Of a DNA stretch of 64,000 bases, positions 30,814 through 41,811 are shown piece after piece. The position numbers and the translations under genes are program-made. Source of the DNA: an uncultured Mycobacterium sp. (GTDB taxonomy: Bacteria; Actinomycetota; Actinomycetes; Mycobacteriales; Mycobacteriaceae). The notes under the pieces are model-generated. The model was not told the DNA's origin. It worked only from the letters and a program-made list of their open reading frames with translations, and made no database searches. Location of the stretch: NCBI GenBank assembly GCA_900078375.1, contig FLQS01000012.1:246119-310118 (forward strand), in the 5' to 3' direction. Each line of letters opens with the position of its first letter. The first letter of the stretch is position 1.

Positions 30814-31998
30814 GTGACGTCCATTCAACAGCGTGACGCGGAGACGGTTCTCACCGGCATCGACGAACTGTTGCCAAAGCTGCGCGAGCGCGCCCAGGAG
30901 ACCGAAGACCTGCGCCGCATCCCCGACGCCACGATCGCCGAACTCGACGAGGTCGGCTTCTTCAAGCTGCTCCAGCCCGAGCAGTGGGGTGGCCTGCAGA
31001 GCGACCCGACGCTGTTCTACGAGGCGGTTCGCCGGCTGGCCAGCGCCTGCGGTTCGACCGGCTGGGTCGCCGGCATCCTTGGCGTGCACAACTGGCACCT
31101 GGCGCACTTCGACCAGCAGGCACAGGAAGACGTGTGGAGCGCGGATCCGACCGTCCGGATCTCCTCGTCCTACGCCCCGATGGGCGCCGGCGTCGTGACC
31201 GACGGCGGGTACCTGGTCAACGGTGCCTGGCACTGGTCGTCGGGATGTGACCACGCCACCTGGACCTTCGTCGGTGGCCCGGTCATCAAGGACGGCAGGC
31301 CGGTGGACTTCGGCAGCTTCCTGGTCCCGATCAGCGATTACCGCATCGAGGACGACTGGCATGTGGTGGGGCTGAAGGGTACCGGCTCCAACACCCTGGT
31401 GATGAAGGATGTGTTCGTGCCGCGGCACCGGTTCACCTCCTTCAAGGCGATGGGCGATCTGGCGTCGCCCGGACTGCAGACCAACACCGCGCCGGTGTAC
31501 AAGATGCCTTGGGGCACCATGCATCCCACGACGATCTCGACTCCGATCGTGGGAATGGCCTACGGCGCCTACGACGCCCACATCGAGCATCAGGGCAAGC
31601 GCGTGCGCGCCGCCTACGCCGGCGAGAAGGCCAAGGACGATCCGTTCGCCAAGGTCCGCATCGCCGAGGCCTCCAGTGACATCGACGCGGCCTGGGGCCA
31701 GCTGTCGGGCAACCTGGCCACCGAGTACAAGATGCTGTTGGCGGGCGAGGACATTCCGCTGGAGCTGCGTGCCAAGGCTCGCCGCGACCAGGTCCGCGCC
31801 ACTCAGCGCTCTATCGCGGCCATCGACCGCCTCTTCGAGAGTGCCGGCGCCACCGCCCTGGGCACCGACACGGCGCTGCAACGGTTCTGGCGTGACGCGC
31901 ACGCCGGCCGGGTGCACGCCGCCAACGACGCCGAGCGTGCCTACGTGATGTTCGGCAACCAGGCATTCGGGCTGCCGCTCGGCGACACGATGGTTTAA
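30814..31998 (+). CDS. hsaA: HsaA, 3-HSA hydroxylase oxygenase component
   Basis: This 394-residue flavin-dependent monooxygenase of the acyl-CoA dehydrogenase fold hydroxylates 3-HSA to the catechol 3,4-DHSA using FMNH2 from HsaB. It shows the family segments GWVAGILGVHNWHLA, GAWHWSSGCDHA, and GLKGTGSNTLVMKDVFVP. The GTG start follows GGGAGG and gives the exact M. tuberculosis length. It is the first gene of the hsaADCB operon. Confidence 0.95.
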   Translation: MTSIQQRDAETVLTGIDELLPKLRERAQETEDLRRIPDATIAELDEVGFFKLLQPEQWGGLQSDPTLFYEAVRRLASACGSTGWVAGILGVHNWHLAHFDQQAQEDVWSADPTVRISSSYAPMGAGVVTDGGYLVNGAWHWSSGCDHATWTFVGGPVIKDGRPVDFGSFLVPISDYRIEDDWHVVGLKGTGSNTLVMKDVFVPRHRFTSFKAMGDLASPGLQTNTAPVYKMPWGTMHPTTISTPIVGMAYGAYDAHIEHQGKRVRAAYAGEKAKDDPFAKVRIAEASSDIDAAWGQLSGNLATEYKMLLAGEDIPLELRAKARRDQVRATQRSIAAIDRLFESAGATALGTDTALQRFWRDAHAGRVHAANDAERAYVMFGNQAFGLPLGDTMV

Positions 31999-33797
<1,799 letters not shown>

Positions 33798-33800
33798 CCG

Positions 33801-34367
33801 ATGTCCGCGGCCGAGATCGACCCTCGCACGTTCCGCCACGTGCTGGGCCAGTTCTGCACCGGCATCACGATCATCACGACGATCCACGACGACGCTCCAG
33901 TCGGGTTCGCCTGTCAGTCGTTCGCTGCGCTATCGCTCGAGCCGCCGTTGGTGTTGTTCTGCCCCACCAAGTTGTCGCGGTCCTGGGCGGCCATCGAGGC
34001 CAGCGGTAAGTTCTGCGTCAATGTCCTTCACGAGAAGCAGAAGGATGTGTCGGCCCGGTTCGGATCGAAGGAGCCGGACAAGTTCGCGGGAATCGACTGG
34101 AGTCCAAGCGCGCTCGGCTCACCGGTGATCGACGAGACGCTGGCTCATATCGACTGCACGGTGCATTCGGTGCATGACGGCGGTGACCACTTCGTGGTGT
34201 TCGGTGCCGTTCACTCGCTGTCCGAGGTGCCGAAGACGAAACCGCGGCCGCTGCTGTTCTATCGGGGCGAATACACCGGTATCGAGCCGGACAAGAACTC
34301 CCCGGCGCAATGGCGCGACGACCTCGATGCCTTCCTCACCACCACCACTCCCGACACCTGGCTGTAG
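33801..34367 (+). CDS. hsaB: HsaB, flavin reductase for HsaA
   Basis: This 188-residue flavin reductase-like protein with a split-barrel FMN fold supplies reduced FMN to HsaA. Typical segments are GFACQSFAALSLEPPLVLFCP, SGKFCVNVL and HFVVFGAVH. It ends the hsaADCB set. In M. tuberculosis the arylamine N-acetyltransferase gene follows; here a lipase-like gene on the other strand ends three bases later. Confidence 0.94.
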   Translation: MSAAEIDPRTFRHVLGQFCTGITIITTIHDDAPVGFACQSFAALSLEPPLVLFCPTKLSRSWAAIEASGKFCVNVLHEKQKDVSARFGSKEPDKFAGIDWSPSALGSPVIDETLAHIDCTVHSVHDGGDHFVVFGAVHSLSEVPKTKPRPLLFYRGEYTGIEPDKNSPAQWRDDLDAFLTTTTPDTWL

Positions 34368-34370
34368 TTC

Positions 34371-35138
34371 TCAGGCCTGCTCGCCAACGAACTCGAGGAT
34401 CGCCGCAGCCACCTCGCGGTGCACCGTCTCGTTGAGGATGTCGTGATGGGCGCCGGGGAATTCCACTAACCGCAGCGCTTCGATCTGCTCGGCGTAGGCC
34501 CGCAGCGCGCTCACCGGGGCGATGGGGTCAAGTTCGCCGTGGATGGCCAGCGTGGGCACCGTCAGCTTCGGCAGCTCGTTGCCGAAGCGGTCCCACGCCC
34601 GATCGAGCTCACGCGCCAGCGGCACGCTGTCGGCCTCGACGAATGCCAGCGGATCGTTCTCCATGGCGTCGAGGTAGAACGGATCGTCGGACAGCCAATG
34701 CGGGTCGAGGTCGAGTGAAGTGTCGGTGTCGAGCAGTTCGGGCACCGGGACCACCGGCGCGCCGGAGATGATCCCGGCGCGATAGCGCTGCGGCTGGTCG
34801 AGAAGCCGGAACAACGTCACCACCGCACCGTACGAATGTCCCTGTGCGATAAGCGGAATCCCCGGTGTTGCTTCCTCGGCCAGCGCGGTGAGACTCTCGG
34901 CGAGCGCGGAGCTGTCTTCGATCCTGCCGAAGTCTCCGCGTGCGCCGGGGGAGAGGCCGTGACCGAACTGATCGACGGCCCACAGATCGACCCCGGCGGC
35001 ATTGAGGGTGAAACCCAGCCGGTGGTAGACGCCGGTGTGTTCGCCGAACCCGTGCAGGAAGATGACGGCGGCACGGGGCTCCAGTGCGGCCCAGTGCCGG
35101 TAGTAGGCGCGGCCAAGCTCATGGTCGATGAAAGGCAT
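34371..35138 (-). CDS. Lysophospholipase/monoacylglycerol-lipase-like hydrolase
   Basis: This 255-residue serine hydrolase of the S33/Hydrolase_4 group has HGFGEHTGVYHRLG (oxyanion), nucleophile in AQGHSYGAV, Asp in HGELDPIAPV, and His in FPGAHHDILNE. The order matches monoacylglycerol lipases (HGxGE...GHSxG...GAHH). It could release fatty acids from lipids or steroid esters, but this is inference. It is convergent with hsaB and divergent from an MHS transporter, with 96 bases between. Confidence 0.82.
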   Translation of the reverse strand: MPFIDHELGRAYYRHWAALEPRAAVIFLHGFGEHTGVYHRLGFTLNAAGVDLWAVDQFGHGLSPGARGDFGRIEDSSALAESLTALAEEATPGIPLIAQGHSYGAVVTLFRLLDQPQRYRAGIISGAPVVPVPELLDTDTSLDLDPHWLSDDPFYLDAMENDPLAFVEADSVPLARELDRAWDRFGNELPKLTVPTLAIHGELDPIAPVSALRAYAEQIEALRLVEFPGAHHDILNETVHREVAAAILEFVGEQA

Positions 35139-35168
35139 GCCATGAGCCCACCAGCTACTGCGGTGCGC

Positions 35169-35218
35169 CGCAATATTTGCGCTCAGCGCGGTAATACTCT
35201 GATGTGACTGTCATCACG
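35169..35218. promoter_or_regulatory. Promoter region with CRP-like site before the MHS transporter
   Basis: TGTGA-CTGTCA-TCACG (35203-35218) matches the CRP consensus TGTGA-N6-TCACA in all but the last base. A -10-like TAATAC (35192-35197) lies just upstream, so CRP bound here would cover the start region. A 5-bp inverted repeat CGCAA-TAT-TTGCG occupies 35169-35181. The gap also serves the divergent hydrolase. Confidence 0.5.
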
Positions 35219-35234
35219 TGGAGGAGGGGCGTCG

Positions 35235-36560
35235 ATGAGTGTGACCAATGTGGCGAGTGGTCTGCGCAAGGTTGTCGCCGCCTCGATGGCCGGCACCGTC
35301 GTCGAGTGGTACGAGTTCTTCCTCTACGGCACGGCAGCCACATTGGTCTTCAACAAGATCTTCTTCGCCAAGGGCACCAGCGACCTCGACGCGATCCTCG
35401 CCGCGTTCATCACCTACGCGGTCGGCTTCGCCGCCCGCCCGCTCGGCGGGGTAGTGTTCGGCCATTTCGGCGACAAGTACGGGCGCAAGAAGCTGCTGCA
35501 GTTCAGCCTGGTGCTGGTCGGTGCGTCGACGTTCTTGATGGGCTGCCTGCCGACATTCGGGCAGATCGGCTATTGGGCGCCGGCGCTGCTCGTGGTCCTG
35601 CGCTTCCTGCAGGGCTTCGCCGTGGGCGGGGAGTGGGGTGGGGCGGTGCTGCTGGTGGCCGAACACAGTCCCAATCGGCAGCGGGGATTCTGGGCCAGCT
35701 GGCCGCAGGCCGGTGTGCCGGTGGGCAACATGCTCGCGACGGTGGTGCTGCTGACGCTGACCGCGACGCTGTCGGAAGCCGAGTTCCTGTCGTGGGGCTG
35801 GCGGGTCGGGTTCTGGCTGTCCGCTGTGGTGGTGCTGATCGGCTACTACATCCGGACGAAGGTCACCGATGCGCCGATCTTCCTCGAGGCCCAACAGGAG
35901 GCCGAGCACCTCAAGGCCAGTTCGTATGGTGTCGTCGAGGTGCTGAAGCGTTATCCCCGTGGGGTTTTCACCGCGATGGGCCTGCGGGTCGCCGAGAACA
36001 TCATGTACTACCTGGTGGTCACGTTCTCGATCACCTATCTCAAGGTGGAGGTGCATGCCGACACCAGTGACATCCTGTGGTGGCTATTGGTTGCGCACGC
36101 AGTGCATTTCGTGGTCATCCCGTACGCGGGCCGGCTGTCGGATCACTACGGCCGCAAGCCGGTCTACCTGGTCGGTGCGATCGGAGCCGGCGCGTGGGGG
36201 TTCTTCGCCTTCCCGATGATGAACAGCGGCCGGTACCTGCTGATCATGAGCTCGATCATTCTCGGGCTGATCATCCACGCGTTCATGTATGCCCCGCAAC
36301 CGGCGCTGATGGCTGAGATGTTCCCGACCAGGATGCGCTATTCCGGTGTGTCCCTTGGCTATCAGGTCACCGCGATCTTCGCCGGTTCGCTGGCGCCGAT
36401 CATCGCCGTCAAGCTGCTGTCGGTGTACGGTTCCGCGATCCCGATCGCGATCTACCTGGCCGCAGCCGCGGTGATCACCCTCATCGCGCTGGCCTTCACA
36501 CGTGAGACCAAGGGCGTGGACCTCGCCGATATCGATGCCGCCGACGCGGCGATGGCTTAG
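35235..36560 (+). CDS. MHS-family MFS transporter
   Basis: This 441-residue protein has 12 predicted membrane helices and the metabolite:H+ symporter signature. It has GTVVEWYEFFLYGTAA at the first helix, GFAARPLGGVVFGHFGDKYGRKK in loop 2-3, RFLQGFAVGGEWGGAVLLVAE, and a second GRLSDHYGRKPVYLVG. Relatives carry small carboxylates (shikimate, ketoglutarate, proline). Lying inside the steroid cluster it may import or export an organic acid intermediate, but this is inference. A strong GGAGGAGGGG precedes the ATG. Confidence 0.88.
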   Translation: MSVTNVASGLRKVVAASMAGTVVEWYEFFLYGTAATLVFNKIFFAKGTSDLDAILAAFITYAVGFAARPLGGVVFGHFGDKYGRKKLLQFSLVLVGASTFLMGCLPTFGQIGYWAPALLVVLRFLQGFAVGGEWGGAVLLVAEHSPNRQRGFWASWPQAGVPVGNMLATVVLLTLTATLSEAEFLSWGWRVGFWLSAVVVLIGYYIRTKVTDAPIFLEAQQEAEHLKASSYGVVEVLKRYPRGVFTAMGLRVAENIMYYLVVTFSITYLKVEVHADTSDILWWLLVAHAVHFVVIPYAGRLSDHYGRKPVYLVGAIGAGAWGFFAFPMMNSGRYLLIMSSIILGLIIHAFMYAPQPALMAEMFPTRMRYSGVSLGYQVTAIFAGSLAPIIAVKLLSVYGSAIPIAIYLAAAAVITLIALAFTRETKGVDLADIDAADAAMA

Positions 36561-36582
36561 CGCCCTGACGGAAGCGTCCACC

Positions 36583-36640
36583 GTGCATTCCGGCGTCGAA
36601 TGTGCATCGAGGGTGAAAAATTGCCGAAAATCTCGCCCTG
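36583..36640. terminator. Weak hairpins in the convergent gap
   Basis: The 133-base interval has no gene. It holds CATTC/GAATG (36586-36602) and AGGGTGA/TCGCCCT (36610-36639, one wobble pair). They may end the transporter and aspB transcripts. Confidence 0.35.
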
Positions 36641-36693
36641 ACCGCACACTCGAAACCACTGGTGCACAGTCGATTGCGGACCTTGCTGCTGGC

Positions 36694-37866
36694 TTAGCGC
36701 GCCAGCCAGGGGCCGAGGCGGCGCAGCGCTTCATCGATATCGCTGGCCGGGCCGGCGAAGGACAGCCGCACAAACGACCCGCCGCGGGCGGGGTCGAAGT
36801 CGATACCGGGCGCGATCGCCAATCCGGTGTCGGCCAGGAGTTTTTCGCAGAACGTCAACGAGTCCGCGGTGAAGTCCGAGACGTCGGCGTAGACGTAGAA
36901 CGCCCCGTCGGTGGGCGCCAGCCGGGTGATGCCGATCTTGCTCAGGCCGGCCAGAAGCTTCTCCCGGTTGGCCGCGTAGTGGTGCAGGTGGCCTTCGGCC
37001 TCGGCGATCGCTTCGGGCGTGAACGCCGCCACGCCGGCGAATTGCGGGAGCACCGGCGGGCAGATGGTGAAGTTTCCGGTCAGGCAGTCCACCGCGCGCC
37101 GCAGTTCCCTTGGCACCAGCAGCCAGCCAAGCCGCCAACCTGTCATCGCGAAGTACTTCGAAAAGCTGTTCGCCACAACGGCATTGCGCGAGGTCTGCCA
37201 GGCGCACGAGGTTTCCGGAGCGCCGGGGTAGACCAGCCCGTGATACACCTCGTCGCTGATCAACCGCGCTCCGGTCGCATCGCACCAGGCTGCGATGGCC
37301 GCGAGCTCTTCCGGCGGGATCACCGTGCCGGTGGGGTTGGCCGGGCTGGCCACGATCACGCCCTGCACCGGCGGATCCAGCTCGGCCAGCATCTGCACGG
37401 TGGGTTGAAACCGGGTTTCGGGTCCGCACGGGATCTCCACCACCTCACAGCCCAGGGCAGACAGGATGTTGCGGTAGCAGGGATAGCCAGGGCTGGCGAT
37501 GGCGACCCGGTCACCGGCGTCGAAGCACGCCAGGAATGCCAGCAGGAAGCCACCCGAGGAGCCGGTGGTCACCACCACGTCGTCGGCGGTGACGTCCAGA
37601 CCGTAGCGGGTCGCATAGGACCCGGCGATCGCCTCGCGCAGCTCCGGTATGCCCAGCGCGACGGTGTACCCCAGCTGATTGGCTTCCAGCGCCGCCGCCG
37701 CGGCCGCCCGCACCGGTTCCGGGGCGCCGGCACTGGGCTGGCCCGCCGACAGGTTCACCAGGTCGCCGTGGGTGCGCTGGCGCTCCGCGGCGGCCAGCCA
37801 CACGTCCATCACATAGAACGGCGGGATCCCGGCTCGCAGCGCAACGCGGTTGTTCACTCCAGCCAC
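36694..37866 (-). CDS. aspB: AspB-like class I aminotransferase
   Basis: This 390-residue PLP enzyme of fold type I has LSAGQPSAGAPEPVR, PLP phosphate-binding TTGSSGGFLLAF, ASPANPTGTVIP, ISDEVYHGLVY, catalytic Lys in NSFSKYFAMTGWRLGWLL, and the carboxylate-binding Arg in SFVRLSFAG. It is equivalent to Rv3565. The substrate is unproven; it is called aspartate aminotransferase by homology. It starts one base after the patatin gene ends, at the far end of the fadD3-led series. Confidence 0.87.
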   Translation of the reverse strand: MAGVNNRVALRAGIPPFYVMDVWLAAAERQRTHGDLVNLSAGQPSAGAPEPVRAAAAAALEANQLGYTVALGIPELREAIAGSYATRYGLDVTADDVVVTTGSSGGFLLAFLACFDAGDRVAIASPGYPCYRNILSALGCEVVEIPCGPETRFQPTVQMLAELDPPVQGVIVASPANPTGTVIPPEELAAIAAWCDATGARLISDEVYHGLVYPGAPETSCAWQTSRNAVVANSFSKYFAMTGWRLGWLLVPRELRRAVDCLTGNFTICPPVLPQFAGVAAFTPEAIAEAEGHLHHYAANREKLLAGLSKIGITRLAPTDGAFYVYADVSDFTADSLTFCEKLLADTGLAIAPGIDFDPARGGSFVRLSFAGPASDIDEALRRLGPWLAR

Positions 37867-37867
37867 G

Positions 37868-38749
37868 CTAGAACACCGCCTCCGGCGGGTGCTGACCGTA
37901 CAGCCCGCGCCCGGTGATCTGGAGGTTGTCCAGAAACAGTCGCGAGGACGTGTAGGCGTCCTCGATCAGCTCGGTGGTATGCGTGAAGTCGAGCGGCGAG
38001 ATCAGCCTGGGCGCGGGCCCGGGTAGATACACCACAGGCAGCTCCGCAGCAACGAGAGCAGCCTCCGCCACCGCCTGCGAGCGCGTGGTGACCAACGCCG
38101 TGTAGAGCAGGATGTCGGCGATGGTGTCGGTCGACCCAGGCAGCTGGCCGGGGAAGAAGCAGTCGAGCACGATCAGCGAGCGTGCTCCCATGGCGACCGC
38201 TTGCCGCATGGGCACGTTGGCAACCACTCCGCCGTCGTAGAGGCGCAAGCCGTCGTGTTCCACCGGCGGGTAGATACCGGGGATAGCGGCACTCGCCAAC
38301 AGGGCGGGCAGCAGTAAACCCTCACGCAGCACGTGCGGTTGTGCCGTCGCGACATTCATTGTGACGGCGGCGAACGGAAGCTCGAGGTCGGCAAATTCTG
38401 CTGTGGCACCGAGGAATTCAGCGATCATCTCGGCCAGGCCGGTATTGGGAAACAGGTGTGTCTTGACTCGCTGCAGCATCAGCGCCTGGGCGATGAGGCC
38501 ACCCGGGAACACCTTCTCCCGGGTCATGCGTGCCCACGCGTGGGAGAGCCGATTCGCGGCACCGTTCGGGTCGGACGCCAGCACCGCCCCGTTGATCGAG
38601 CCCACGGAGGTACCCGCCACCAGGCCGGGCCGGACATCGTGCTCACTGAGCGCCTGCAGCATGCCGACCTGGATAGCGCCGAGGCTGCCGCCGCCGCCCA
38701 GGACATAGCCGATCGGTCGGGGAAGATCCTCGACAGAACCGGTCGGCAT
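37868..38749 (-). CDS. Patatin-like phospholipase
   Basis: This 293-residue patatin has oxyanion GGGGSLGAIQVGML, nucleophile in AGTSVGSING (GxSxG), and catalytic Asp in LYDGGVVANVP. It would hydrolyse acyl ester bonds of lipids. ATG 38749 is chosen because the frame upstream is only the antisense of fadE33. It lies between fadE33 (10 bases) and aspB (1 base) on the same strand and is likely co-transcribed. I do not recall a counterpart at this spot in M. tuberculosis. Confidence 0.85.
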   Translation of the reverse strand: MPTGSVEDLPRPIGYVLGGGGSLGAIQVGMLQALSEHDVRPGLVAGTSVGSINGAVLASDPNGAANRLSHAWARMTREKVFPGGLIAQALMLQRVKTHLFPNTGLAEMIAEFLGATAEFADLELPFAAVTMNVATAQPHVLREGLLLPALLASAAIPGIYPPVEHDGLRLYDGGVVANVPMRQAVAMGARSLIVLDCFFPGQLPGSTDTIADILLYTALVTTRSQAVAEAALVAAELPVVYLPGPAPRLISPLDFTHTTELIEDAYTSSRLFLDNLQITGRGLYGQHPPEAVF

Positions 38750-38759
38750 GGTGCCTAGG

Positions 38760-39707
38760 CTAGAGCACCTGCGATTCGAGCTGGTGGAGTTGATCGGACA
38801 CCGAACCCAGCAAGTGGGCGCTACCGTGCGCCCGTTTGAAGTACAGCTGGATGTCGTGTTCCCAGGTGATCGCGATGCCGCCGTGCATCTGGATCGCCTC
38901 GCCGGCCACCTTGGTGAAAGCCTCGGTGGCGGCCAGGCGTGCCAGGGCCGCCGACACCGGCGTGGGGTCCGCGATCGCATCGCCGACGACGGCGCGCGCC
39001 GACTGCACCGCGACGTACAGGTCGGCCATCCGGTGCTTGAGCGCCTGGAAGCTGCCGATCGGCCGGCCGAATTGCACGCGTTCCTTGGTGTAGGAGACGG
39101 TGAGCTCCAGGCACCGGGCAGCGGCACCGATCTGCTCGGCCGCGAGCAGGATCGCCGCGGTGTCGGCCAGTCCGGGATCGGCGCCGATCACCTCGGTCGA
39201 GCCGGGGGACAGCCGGGCCAGCCGGCGGGTCGGGTCCATGGCCTGCACCGCGTCGGCGGTGACGTCGCTCCACAAGATGAGCGAGCCGTTCTCGACACCG
39301 ATCACCACGTCGGCGACATCGCCGTTCACCACATAGCCGGGGTCGAACACCACCGCACCGACGGCCTCGCCTGCCGCCAGCTGCTCGAGGGTATCGGTAT
39401 CGGGCTCGTCGGCGGCCAGCAGCGCCAGCTCGGCCAGCGTCGTGCCGAGCAGCGGTGTGGGGACCAGGCCGCGGCCCAGCTCCTCGAGAACCGCTGCAGC
39501 ATCGGCCAATTCACCGCCGGCACCACCGAGGTCCTCGGGCACCACCAGGGCGGCGACGCCGACTTGCTCGCACAGCTTCGCCCACAACGATTCGTCGTAG
39601 CCGCGCGGTGACTCCATCGCTTCGCGGACCGCGGCCGGCGAGGCGTGCTTGTCGATCAGTGCCGCGACGGTGTCGCGCAGCATCTGCCGCTCTTCAGTTG
39701 ATGTCAT
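38760..39707 (-). CDS. fadE33: FadE33 acyl-CoA dehydrogenase subunit
   Basis: This 315-residue protein is shorter than a normal acyl-CoA dehydrogenase (about 380), as expected of one half of the mycobacterial alpha2beta2 enzymes. It contains YTKERVQFGRPIGSFQALKHRMAD and QMHGGIAITWEHDIQLYFKRA. FadE33 is reported to pair with FadE31 in HIP side-chain degradation. ATG 39707 overlaps the fadE32 stop by four bases. Confidence 0.9.
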   Translation of the reverse strand: MTSTEERQMLRDTVAALIDKHASPAAVREAMESPRGYDESLWAKLCEQVGVAALVVPEDLGGAGGELADAAAVLEELGRGLVPTPLLGTTLAELALLAADEPDTDTLEQLAAGEAVGAVVFDPGYVVNGDVADVVIGVENGSLILWSDVTADAVQAMDPTRRLARLSPGSTEVIGADPGLADTAAILLAAEQIGAAARCLELTVSYTKERVQFGRPIGSFQALKHRMADLYVAVQSARAVVGDAIADPTPVSAALARLAATEAFTKVAGEAIQMHGGIAITWEHDIQLYFKRAHGSAHLLGSVSDQLHQLESQVL

Positions 39708-40660
39708 GCCAGCGCCTCCAGCACTCGACGTCGATGACTGGTCGGATCGCCCCACGCCGAGTGCAGCGCCTGTACCCGCAGCAGCCACAGCGACAGATCG
39801 TGTTCGGAGGTGAACCCGATGGCACCGTGTGTCTGCAGCGAGGACCGCGCCGCCAGCAGTGCGGCATCCGAGGCGGCGGCCTTGGCGGCACTGACATCCC
39901 GTGCGGTGTCGGGGGATCCGTCGGCCAACGACAGCGCAGCGCCGTAGACGAGCGGACGGGCCAGCTCCACCGCGATGTGGACGTCGGCGAGCTTGTGCTT
40001 GAGCGCCTGGTAGCTGCCGATGACGCGGCCGAATTGGCTGCGCTGCTTGGCGTATTCGACCGACATGTCCAGCATCGCCTGGCCGGCGCCGACCAGTTGG
40101 GCGGCGGTGGCCAGCGCGCCGAATTCGTACGCCCGCGCCACATCGGCGTCGCGGGCGTCGCCGGTGGGGGTGACGTCGAACAGCCGGCGGCTGGGGTCGA
40201 CGGACTCGTGCGCATCGCCGACGGTGGCGTCACTGACCCGCCCGTCGTGTGCGATCAAACTCAGCCCGGCGAAGTCGGCGTTGACGGCGCGCGGCACCGC
40301 CGGTGGCAGCGCCACTGTCGCGATCAGTTCGCCAGCGGCCAGTGCCGCCGAGCGGTCGTCGTCCCACAGCAGAATCGGTGCCACCGCAATGGATTCGGTG
40401 ACCGGGCCGGGCACGTTCCAGCGGCCCAGCCGTTCCAGCGCCACCACCAGGTCGACGGGATGAGCCTCGATACCGTCGTACTTCTCGGGCACCGCCAAGG
40501 CGGTGACACCCAGGTCGGTGAGCGCCGACCACACCTTTCGGGCGGGGGTGGTGTCACCTTCGGCCCAGGCCCGGACGGCGCCGGGAACGTCGGCGGCGCC
40601 CAGGGCGGCGTCGATACTGGCGGCGAAGTCACGCTGCTGATCGTCGAGTGCGAATCTCAT
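39704..40660 (-). CDS. fadE32: FadE32 acyl-CoA dehydrogenase subunit
   Basis: This 318-residue short acyl-CoA dehydrogenase homologue is the second partner type for FadE31. It has YAKQRSQFGRVIGSYQALKHKLAD and LQTHGAIGFTSEHDLSLWLLR near the C-terminus. It overlaps fadE31 and fadE33 by four bases at either end. The catalytic residue and full flavin site are probably shared with the partner. Confidence 0.9.
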   Translation of the reverse strand: MRFALDDQQRDFAASIDAALGAADVPGAVRAWAEGDTTPARKVWSALTDLGVTALAVPEKYDGIEAHPVDLVVALERLGRWNVPGPVTESIAVAPILLWDDDRSAALAAGELIATVALPPAVPRAVNADFAGLSLIAHDGRVSDATVGDAHESVDPSRRLFDVTPTGDARDADVARAYEFGALATAAQLVGAGQAMLDMSVEYAKQRSQFGRVIGSYQALKHKLADVHIAVELARPLVYGAALSLADGSPDTARDVSAAKAAASDAALLAARSSLQTHGAIGFTSEHDLSLWLLRVQALHSAWGDPTSHRRRVLEALA

Positions 40661-41811
40661 TTCTTCGCTCCTGCGCTCGCTGAGCTTTCTCGGGGCAGCC
40701 CGAGCAGCCGCTCGGCGATGATATTGCGCTGAATCTCGTTGGTGCCGGCGTAGATCGGGCCGCCGAGCGCGAACAGCAGACCGTCGGTCCAGCCGTCGGC
40801 GAGTTCGGCGTCGGCGCCGCGCAACTCCAGTGCGGTCTGATGCAGGGCGACGTCCAGATCGGACCAGAACACCTTGGTCACCGACGACTCGGCGCCCAGT
40901 TCACCGCCGCCGGCGACCCGGGTCACTGTGCCGAAGGTATGCAGGCGGTAGGCCTGGGCCTTGATCCAAGCGTCGGCCACCCGGTCGGCGAACGCGGGGT
41001 CGGCGCCTTTGTCGCGCCAATCCGACACCAGCCGCTCGGCCGGCGCCAGGAAGCGGGCCGGGCTGCGCAGCGACATGCCGCGCTCGTTGCTCGACGTGCT
41101 CATCGCGGCGCGCCAGCCGTCGTGCACGCCGCCGATGACGTCGGCGTCGGGCACGAACACGTCGTCGAAAAAGATCTCGCCGAACCCGGTGTCACCGCCC
41201 AGCTGGGCGATCGGGCGCACCGTCACGCCGTCGGCCTTGAGGTCGAACATGACGTAGGTCAAGCCCTTGTGGCGTTGCGCCTCAGGGTCGGACCGGAACA
41301 GCCCGAAGCCCCGATCGCCGAACACCGCCCGCGAGCTCCAGATCTTCTGGCCGTTGAGCAGCCAACCGCCGTCGGTCCGAGTCGCGGTCGACCGCAGGGA
41401 CGCCAGGTCGCTACCCGACTCCGGCTCCGACCAGGCTTGGGCCCAGATCTCCTCGCCGCTGGCCATTTTCGGCAACACTCGATCGAGCTGTTCCTCAGTG
41501 CCGTGGGCGAACAGGGTCGGGCCCAGCATCGAAGTGCCGTTGGCGCTGGCCCGCCCGGGTGCCCCGGCGCGGAAGTACTCCTCCTCGTAGACCACCCACT
41601 GCAACAGGGAGGCGTCGCGGCCGCCGTACTTCTCCGGCCAGGTGATCACCGAGAGGCCGGCGTCGAACAGGACGCGGTCCCAGACCCGATGCTGCTCGAA
41701 TCCTTCTGCCGTGTCATAGGACTTTGTCGGGAACGAGTCCTTATTGGCCGACAGGAACGTGCGCACCTCGTTGCGGAACTCTTCGGTGGCGTCGTCGTAG
41801 CGCAGATCCAT
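40657..41811 (-). CDS. fadE31: FadE31 acyl-CoA dehydrogenase subunit
   Basis: This 384-residue full-length acyl-CoA dehydrogenase has WSEPESGSDLASLRS, NGQKIWSSRAVFGDRG, FFDDVFVPDADVIG and the C-terminal GTNEIQRNIIAERLLGLPRE. It forms heterotetramers with FadE32 or FadE33 for C/D-ring intermediates. ATG 41811 shares one base with the fadD3 stop; the open frame upstream is antisense noise from fadD3. Confidence 0.92.
   Translation of the reverse strand: MDLRYDDATEEFRNEVRTFLSANKDSFPTKSYDTAEGFEQHRVWDRVLFDAGLSVITWPEKYGGRDASLLQWVVYEEEYFRAGAPGRASANGTSMLGPTLFAHGTEEQLDRVLPKMASGEEIWAQAWSEPESGSDLASLRSTATRTDGGWLLNGQKIWSSRAVFGDRGFGLFRSDPEAQRHKGLTYVMFDLKADGVTVRPIAQLGGDTGFGEIFFDDVFVPDADVIGGVHDGWRAAMSTSSNERGMSLRSPARFLAPAERLVSDWRDKGADPAFADRVADAWIKAQAYRLHTFGTVTRVAGGGELGAESSVTKVFWSDLDVALHQTALELRGADAELADGWTDGLLFALGGPIYAGTNEIQRNIIAERLLGLPRESSASAGAKK

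Noticed and set aside
37858..37880. TAGAACACC at the aspB/patatin junction as a KstR box
   Set aside because: Only one half-site matches; the other half lacks GTT and the site is inside an operon.
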